A stretch of 64,000 nucleotides of DNA from assembly GCA_964523735.1 (NCBI GenBank), contig CAZFYZ010000002.1:1-64000 (forward strand), read 5' to 3'. Position 1 is the first letter of the stretch. Each line of letters begins with the position of its first letter. Source of the DNA: CAZFYZ01 sp964523735 (GTDB taxonomy: Bacteria > Armatimonadota > UBA5829). The translations under genes and the position numbers were made by a program. The notes beneath the pieces are model-generated. The model had not been told where the DNA came from. It saw nothing but the letters and a program-made list of their open reading frames with translations, and made no database searches. Positions 61,552-64,000 of this stretch are shown here, piece by piece.

Positions 61552-61670
61552 CTTCCCTCCATTCCTATTGTCCCGTAACCGCCTGAGTGCGCGAAGCGCC
61601 CGACGTCGGCTCTGCCGCACATCGTTAGCCTGACGCACTCTGAGTCCAATCACAGGGAGGCTATTCTGGT

Positions 61671-63065
61671 ATGCGATCATTCACATTAGCGATCATCTGC
61701 GTACTGCTGGCTGCGCAGTTGGCGCTGGCCCAGGGTGCAAGCGGCGATAAGAACCAACCGCCGGATTCAGAACCCACGGCTGTCGAGCTTCTTCAGCAGC
61801 AGTTGGAGGAACTACGCAAGGAATACACAGACGCAATAGAGAAACTGCAGAGCCGAATCGACGAGCTGAGCAAAGGTAATCAATCACAACAGGACGATGA
61901 CATCCGCAAAGCCGCTGAGGATGCTCTCGGCCCGGTAGAAGAGGAAGAGACCACCGAAGAAGCCCCGGAGGGATATGCCTTCAAGTCCGGCGCGCTCGGG
62001 CTGCAGGCGCTCAATCCGGAGATCAGTGTGGTCGGAGACTCAGTCAACTGGTTCGGTGATACTGAGGGAAGCAGGCGGCACTCCGACTTCGGGCTGCGCG
62101 TTCTGGGGGTTCATTTCGAGTCATACCTGGACCCATACAGCAAGCTCAAAGCATGTGTCCCTATTAGCGGCGAGGGCGCTGAGCTTGGGGAATGCTACCT
62201 GACGAGATATGACATCGGCAAGGACCTCAATCTTACCCTTGGCAAGTTCCACCAGCAGTTCGGAGTCGTGAACCGCTGGCATGCGCCCAGCCTGGATCAG
62301 GTTGATTACCCTCTCGCGCTGAGGCAGATATTCGGCGGTCCCCTGGAGTCCACCGGAGTCTCTTTCGACTACCTGATACCCAAGTTCAGCACCGGCACAC
62401 AGATGCTGACCGTTCAGCTCACGAACGGATCGAACAACCGTGTGTTTGCACAGAACTCGACCAACTTCCCGAGCCTGCTCGCGCACTACAAGAACTACCG
62501 CGATGTCTCCAAGGACTTGTACTTCGAGTGCGGTGTCACGGCGCTTGTGGGCAGAAACGACGAGTGGCAGATCAGTCCCTTTGGCGGTTCAGCATTCACC
62601 GAGACGAGCAGGCTCTGGACCGCCGTGTATGGCTTCGACCTGACGTACCTGTGGGAGCCGACGGACGCAATGCGCTATAAGAACTGGATATGGAGAACGG
62701 AGGGCTACTACCTGAAGAAGAGGCTGCTCACTCCCAACGGTTCGGGCGCAGATACTATCAATGCCTGGGGAGCCTACTCCTACTTCCAGAGCCTGATCTC
62801 ACGCACCACGGAGATAGGAGTTCGCGCGGACTACTACAAACCCGACGTGAAGAGCTGCGCGGACGCGTCCCTAAGCCCCCTCGCAGTCACCACACCGGAT
62901 GCACATCAGTGGCAGGTATCTCCATATATCACCTGGTGGCAGAGCCCATGGGTGAAGTGGCGGCTGGAATACGACCACCGGTGGGGCAAAGGCCTGCCCG
63001 GCGATGACCGGCTCTTCATGCAATGCACTTTTGCCGCCGGACCCCACAAGCACGAACGGTACTGA
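61671..63065 (+). CDS. Outer-membrane porin-like protein of a metal-uptake locus
   Basis: 464 residues. A signal peptide (FTLAIICVLLAAQLALA) is followed by an acidic coiled coil (LLQQQLEELRKEYTDAIEKLQSRIDELSK, about 40-70) and a linker. A predicted beta-barrel covers about 105-464, rich in alternating aromatic strands (FGLRVLGVHFESYLDP, WRLEYDHRWGKGLPGDDRLFMQ at the end). This coiled coil plus barrel layout is seen in zinc- or metal-regulated outer-membrane proteins encoded beside ZnuABC. The stop is 17 nt before the ZnuA-like start, so they form one operon. GGAGG lies upstream of the ATG. It probably passes metal ions or metal chelates through the outer membrane. Confidence 0.75.
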   Translation: MRSFTLAIICVLLAAQLALAQGASGDKNQPPDSEPTAVELLQQQLEELRKEYTDAIEKLQSRIDELSKGNQSQQDDDIRKAAEDALGPVEEEETTEEAPEGYAFKSGALGLQALNPEISVVGDSVNWFGDTEGSRRHSDFGLRVLGVHFESYLDPYSKLKACVPISGEGAELGECYLTRYDIGKDLNLTLGKFHQQFGVVNRWHAPSLDQVDYPLALRQIFGGPLESTGVSFDYLIPKFSTGTQMLTVQLTNGSNNRVFAQNSTNFPSLLAHYKNYRDVSKDLYFECGVTALVGRNDEWQISPFGGSAFTETSRLWTAVYGFDLTYLWEPTDAMRYKNWIWRTEGYYLKKRLLTPNGSGADTINAWGAYSYFQSLISRTTEIGVRADYYKPDVKSCADASLSPLAVTTPDAHQWQVSPYITWWQSPWVKWRLEYDHRWGKGLPGDDRLFMQCTFAAGPHKHERY

Positions 63066-63082
63066 CAAAGGAGGATCTAACT

Positions 63083-64000
63083 GTGACTAAAACACTATGC
63101 CATCTTCTGGCTGCAATAGCCCTTCTCGGGCCGCTCTGTTCGGGCGTCTATGCCGAGAAACTCAGTGTCGTGACGACACTGCCGGATTATGCGGACCTTG
63201 CCAAGGCCATAGGCGGCGACCGGGTCTCCGTTTCCTACATTGTGAGGGGCGATCAAGACGCGCACTTCATCCGACCAAAGCCGTCCTTTGCGCAGATGGT
63301 CAGGAAGGCTGACGTGCTGATCGACACCGGCCTCGACCTTGAGATGTGGCTGCCGACGGTCGTGGACACGTCAGGCAACAGAAACGTACGCAGCGGACAG
63401 CCTGGCTATGTGTCAGCCTCTCAAGGAATGCGCCTGCTCGATAAGCCAAAGCAGCTATCGCGGTCGGAAGGCGGGCTTCATATCTATGGAAACCCACATG
63501 TGACCGGAAGCCCTGTAATGATGAAGATCGCGGCGCGCAACATAGCAACCGGCCTCATCAAGAACGACCCCAAGGGAAAGCAGCTCTATCAGCGGAACTT
63601 GGAGAAGCTTCAGGACAAGCTGGACCGCAGGCTGTTCGGTGACAAGCTCGTCGAAATAGTTGGCGGCGACACACTGTGCGCCCTTGCGGAGAAAGGCAAG
63701 CTCGTCTCGTTCCTGAAGTCAAAGGACTACAAAGGCAAGCCGATGATAGGCCAGCTCGGAGGATGGATGGGAAAGATGCTTCCGCTCTACGGGACGGAGA
63801 TAGTGACCTACCACAAGAGCTGGGTCTACTTCTGCCGGCTGTTCGGGCTGAAGGAAGCCGACACAGTGGAGCCCAAGCCGGGCATCCCTCCTTCAGCGAA
63901 GCACGTCGCGGAGCTGATCAAGATGATGCGGGAGCGAAAGATACGCATCCTGCTTGCTGAGAACTACTTCCCCCAGAACGAGGTGAAGGACATCGCCGAC
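63083..64000 (+). CDS. ZnuA/TroA-like metal-binding lipoprotein or periplasmic protein, 3' partial
   Basis: At least 306 residues; the frame is still open at the window end. GTG 63083 follows AAAGGAGG and gives a signal peptide (LCHLLAAIALLGPLCSGVYA). The cluster A-1 substrate-binding fold is visible: LSVVTTLPDYADLAKAIGGDRV at the start, metal-ligand His in DQDAHFIRPKPS, His in NPHVTGSP, and the third His in YHKSWVYFCRLFGL. The late acidic ligand region (LAENYFPQ) has Glu in place of the usual Asp. The His-rich loop of true ZnuA is absent. It should deliver zinc or manganese to an ABC importer encoded downstream of the window. Confidence 0.88.
   Translation, partial: MTKTLCHLLAAIALLGPLCSGVYAEKLSVVTTLPDYADLAKAIGGDRVSVSYIVRGDQDAHFIRPKPSFAQMVRKADVLIDTGLDLEMWLPTVVDTSGNRNVRSGQPGYVSASQGMRLLDKPKQLSRSEGGLHIYGNPHVTGSPVMMKIAARNIATGLIKNDPKGKQLYQRNLEKLQDKLDRRLFGDKLVEIVGGDTLCALAEKGKLVSFLKSKDYKGKPMIGQLGGWMGKMLPLYGTEIVTYHKSWVYFCRLFGLKEADTVEPKPGIPPSAKHVAELIKMMRERKIRILLAENYFPQNEVKDIAD

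Noticed and set aside
1..64000. CRISPR arrays, rRNA genes, transposases
   Set aside because: No regularly spaced repeats, rRNA-like conserved tracts or transposase motifs were seen on either strand by reading.

Overview
The window looks like a contig from an uncultured, GC-rich, double-membraned bacterium. A TolC-type outer-membrane protein, RND and HlyD-type efflux systems and an outer-membrane porin imply a diderm envelope. Prepilin-like proteins with H-X9-DG/ADGH signatures, a PEP-CTERM protein, large secreted repeat proteins sharing a C-terminal OB-like domain, and a c-di-AMP (ydaO-type) riboswitch together resemble Armatimonadota or a neighbouring lineage. That assignment is inference. 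A run of ten N (29304-29313) marks a scaffold gap inside one gene.

Layout. 1-2.9 kb: end of a DUF1559/prepilin-like protein and a secreted GH36 alpha-galactosidase. 3.0-10.0 kb (minus strand): a tightly packed eight-gene operon, DUF1257 (Ycf35-like), TPR, DUF2997, zinc-ribbon membrane protein, a signal-peptidase-like protein without catalytic residues, PilT, a PflX-like radical SAM protein and a Ycf46-like AAA ATPase. 10.2-17.4 kb (minus): a six-gene group-4 hydrogenase-related (Ehr-type) membrane complex. Its large subunit has lost the NiFe cysteines and its small subunit has lost three of four proximal-cluster cysteines. 17.4-18.5 kb: a recombinase remnant, terminators and a 22-bp repeat that recurs at 30.07 kb. 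18.5-29.6 kb (minus): carbohydrate genes (malectin-domain glycosidase-like protein, SSS symporter, DeoR regulator, amidohydrolase, large CBM-like repeat protein) and a PEP-CTERM protein.

30.3-36.9 kb: a TetR repressor, a perfect palindromic operator lying on a sigma70-type promoter, and a YbhG/FSR-like HlyD-ABC-ABC-permease-permease export operon. 36.9-42.3 kb: a secreted eight-repeat protein, a prepilin-like protein and a LytS/LytT-type two-component pair. 42.4-43.7 kb: two divergent genes for paralogous 124-residue secreted proteins. 43.7-52 kb: a CsoR/CstR-type regulator with two operators and a divergent-looking but same-strand six-gene operon (thioredoxin, TolC, DUF2892, MFP, RND pump, polyferredoxin). 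52.2-54.3 kb: an MscS-like channel interrupted by an in-frame TGA, a DUF389 protein and a Csp-type cysteine-rich copper-storage protein.

54.6-59.8 kb holds the most unusual system. A PadR gene and a c-di-AMP riboswitch precede a three-gene operon encoding an opine-dehydrogenase-family enzyme, a one-chain cobalamin-binding/glutamate-mutase-like protein, and an asparagine-synthetase-like protein whose glutaminase cysteine is replaced by alanine. The gene set suggests biosynthesis of an opine-type amide or lactam. The riboswitch suggests that this product has an osmotic or envelope role. 59.9-64 kb: a secreted metallophosphoesterase, then a metal-uptake locus with a Cys/His-containing small protein, an outer-membrane porin and a ZnuA-like binding protein that runs off the end.
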